6,823 nucleotides of DNA from CAZNVB01 sp964651495 (lineage in GTDB: Bacteria; Acidobacteriota; Aminicenantia; Aminicenantales; UBA8522): contig CAZYWP010000145.1 in the NCBI GenBank assembly GCA_964651495.1, positions 1-6,823 of the forward strand. The letters run 5' to 3'. Both the position numbers and the translations under genes were made by a program. The notes under the pieces were generated by a model. That model was not told where the DNA came from and did no database searches. It saw nothing but the letters and a program-made list of their open reading frames with translations. Positions 5,968-6,823 of the stretch are shown here, in pieces. How positions within the stretch are numbered: the stretch's first letter is position 1; each line of letters opens with the position of its first letter.

Positions 5968-5972
5968 CAGTA

Positions 5973-6000
5973 GGCCGCTAATTATAGCAGATTTGCGGCC
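5973..6000. promoter_or_regulatory. Inverted repeat flanking the -10 box of the rpmE promoter
   Basis: GGCCGC (5973-5978) and GCGGCC (5995-6000) are exact inverted repeats 16 bp apart. With one mismatch on each side the symmetry extends to a T-n-GGCCGC-n-AAT half-site. The dyad centre falls between 5986 and 5987, at the upstream edge of TATAAT. A repressor bound here would cover the -10 and start site, so an operator is the natural reading. It could also form a weak hairpin in read-through RNA from the upstream gene, but no T-run follows it. Confidence 0.4.
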
Positions 6001-6008
6001 GAGTTCAA
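5981..6008 (-). promoter_or_regulatory. Extended -10 promoter of the rpmE-prfA-prmC operon
   Basis: On the minus strand TATAAT (5986-5981) is a perfect -10, preceded directly by TGC (5989-5987), giving the extended TGN motif. TTGAAC (6008-6003) is a -35 matching four of six positions, with a 16-bp spacer. The start would fall near 5975, leaving a leader of about 20 nt with the SD. It is the strongest promoter match in the window. It starts only 2 bp beyond the stop of the upstream gene, so rpmE-prfA-prmC can be expressed independently of it. Confidence 0.75.
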
Positions 6009-6010
6009 AA

Positions 6011-6823
6011 TCACTTCTTATCCATCAGCTTGATCTTGATCAGCTCGTCGAGCTTGCTCTCGTAGCCGTCCCAGTCGATGGTAAAGCTCCGGCTTTTCAA
6101 CGTCTGCTTGAGCCGTCTCTTGTACGATTTCGAGTCGAAATAATCCTTGAGCGTCTTGTTGAGCGGGTAGATGAGTTCCTCCGCCTTCCACTCGTAAGTA
6201 TCGCCGTTCGCGAGCTTGAGACAGTTGAGATAGACGATCCAGGCCAGGTGCTTGAAGGGGATCCGGGGAAAGGCCTTCTCGATGGCCAAAATCTCGGCCG
6301 CCTTCTCGGGGTTGAGGAAGTGGAAGTAGCGGGAAAAGAGGAGGGCGTTGTGGAAATAAGCGGGAAAAGCCAGCAGGCCGTCCTTCCGGAGGAGCCGCGC
6401 GAGATTGACGAACAGATCGACGACTTTTTTCCCCACGCCGAGCCCGGGATGTTTCTGGCCCGGGAGGGGTGGCCGTTTGACCGAAAAGAGGAGGAGCGGG
6501 TTCTGGATGGTCAGCCACTCCAGGATCAGGAAATCAAATTTATAAAAAGAGGGGTCGAGTTGGAGACGGCTGTTGGGAGCGAGCCTGCCCTCACGGATCT
6601 TGAAGTCAACGATGAGGTTCTCGGGCTTGCTCGTTTCGCGGAATATCTGGAGCCTCTGGACGGGATAGCCGGACGAGTCCAGGTCGAAGGCGAGCGGCCA
6701 AAGGTCCCGTTTCTGGGCTTCCCTGAAGAAGTTGCGCTTGCCCAGGACGGCAGTGACCTCGGTCATGGAGTAGCGGCCGAGGAAGAGCGAAGTCGCCTTC
6801 TCCTCGGTTAAGTCGGACAGGAT
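6011..6823 (-). CDS. Unrecognised protein, possible GNAT-like fold (N-terminus beyond right edge)
   Basis: The visible 270 residues end at TGA 6011. The frame is open to the window edge. An ATG at 6766 exists but lacks an SD, and the 19 codons before it also read as protein (EEKATSLFLGRYS), so the true start lies outside. No signal peptide or membrane segment is visible. The most conserved-looking stretch is about residues 117-171: LPGQKHPGLGVGKK, a helix, DGLLAFPAYFHNA, then LLFSRYFHFLNP. A glycine loop after a beta strand, a helix, and N-A-x-x-F near an aromatic end recall acetyl-CoA binding motifs A and B of GNAT acetyltransferases, but I cannot confirm this. W103 and W195 are in hydrophobic surroundings, and the C-terminal 50 residues are very basic (Lys-rich). 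It lies 57 bp upstream of rpmE in the same direction but has its own transcription unit boundary. Function unknown. Confidence 0.8.
   Translation of the reverse strand: MLSDLTEEKATSLFLGRYSMTEVTAVLGKRNFFREAQKRDLWPLAFDLDSSGYPVQRLQIFRETSKPENLIVDFKIREGRLAPNSRLQLDPSFYKFDFLILEWLTIQNPLLLFSVKRPPLPGQKHPGLGVGKKVVDLFVNLARLLRKDGLLAFPAYFHNALLFSRYFHFLNPEKAAEILAIEKAFPRIPFKHLAWIVYLNCLKLANGDTYEWKAEELIYPLNKTLKDYFDSKSYKRRLKQTLKSRSFTIDWDGYESKLDELIKIKLMDKK

Noticed and set aside
6764..6766. ATG 6766 as start of the right-edge gene
   Set aside because: No SD, and the frame continues upstream with protein-like sequence to the window edge, so it is more likely an internal Met.
5834..6811. Long plus-strand frame of 325 aa opposite rpmE and the unknown gene
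   Set aside because: It crosses rpmE and its promoter, shows no domain, and is the expected antisense open frame of GC-rich coding DNA.

Overview
The window looks like a chromosomal segment of a GC-rich, Gram-negative-type bacterium. This rests on a lipoprotein-type export signal, a c-di-GMP type HD-GYP protein, a bacterial RF1/PrmC/L31 housekeeping cluster and generally good Shine-Dalgarno (SD) sites. The mix of BACON/Ig-like and cohesin-like extracellular domains with HD-GYP signalling would fit Acidobacteriota, Aminicenantes or related groups. That lineage guess is inference from style, not from a marker comparison.

Layout. On the left, a minus-strand pair holds a 44-residue single-pass membrane protein (597-463) and, one base after its stop, a highly charged coiled-coil protein (461 to beyond the left edge). 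Divergent from it, on the plus strand, is an HD-GYP phosphodiesterase-type regulator with a degenerate receiver domain (779-1876). A terminator-like hairpin follows, then a plus-strand surface lipoprotein (2084-3622) made of three tandem BACON/Ig-like repeats and a C-terminal cohesin-like domain. A 209-bp convergent intergenic region (3623-3831) carries a terminator-like dyad and palindromic GC-rich elements of the dispersed CTCTCCC/GGGAGAG type. The right part is a minus-strand block: an unrecognised protein with possible GNAT-like features (6823-6011, cut by the right edge), then rpmE, prfA and prmC, which read as one translation operon from a strong extended -10 promoter at about 5981-6008.

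How the genes work together. RF1 (prfA) terminates translation at UAA/UAG, and PrmC methylates the glutamine of its GGQ motif, so the two adjacent genes encode an enzyme and its substrate. L31 (rpmE) is a Zn-type ribosomal protein of the large subunit. The junctions are tight. rpmE ends in UAG, a codon read by RF1 only, six bases before and in the same frame as the prfA start, and prfA has no clear SD. The prmC start (TTG) lies one base after the prfA UAA, also without an SD. This suggests translational coupling and raises the possibility of RF1 autoregulation through UAG readthrough.

No tRNA, rRNA, CRISPR array, insertion sequence or phage gene was seen. No stretch longer than 300 bases lacks a gene; the longest gaps are about 210 bases.
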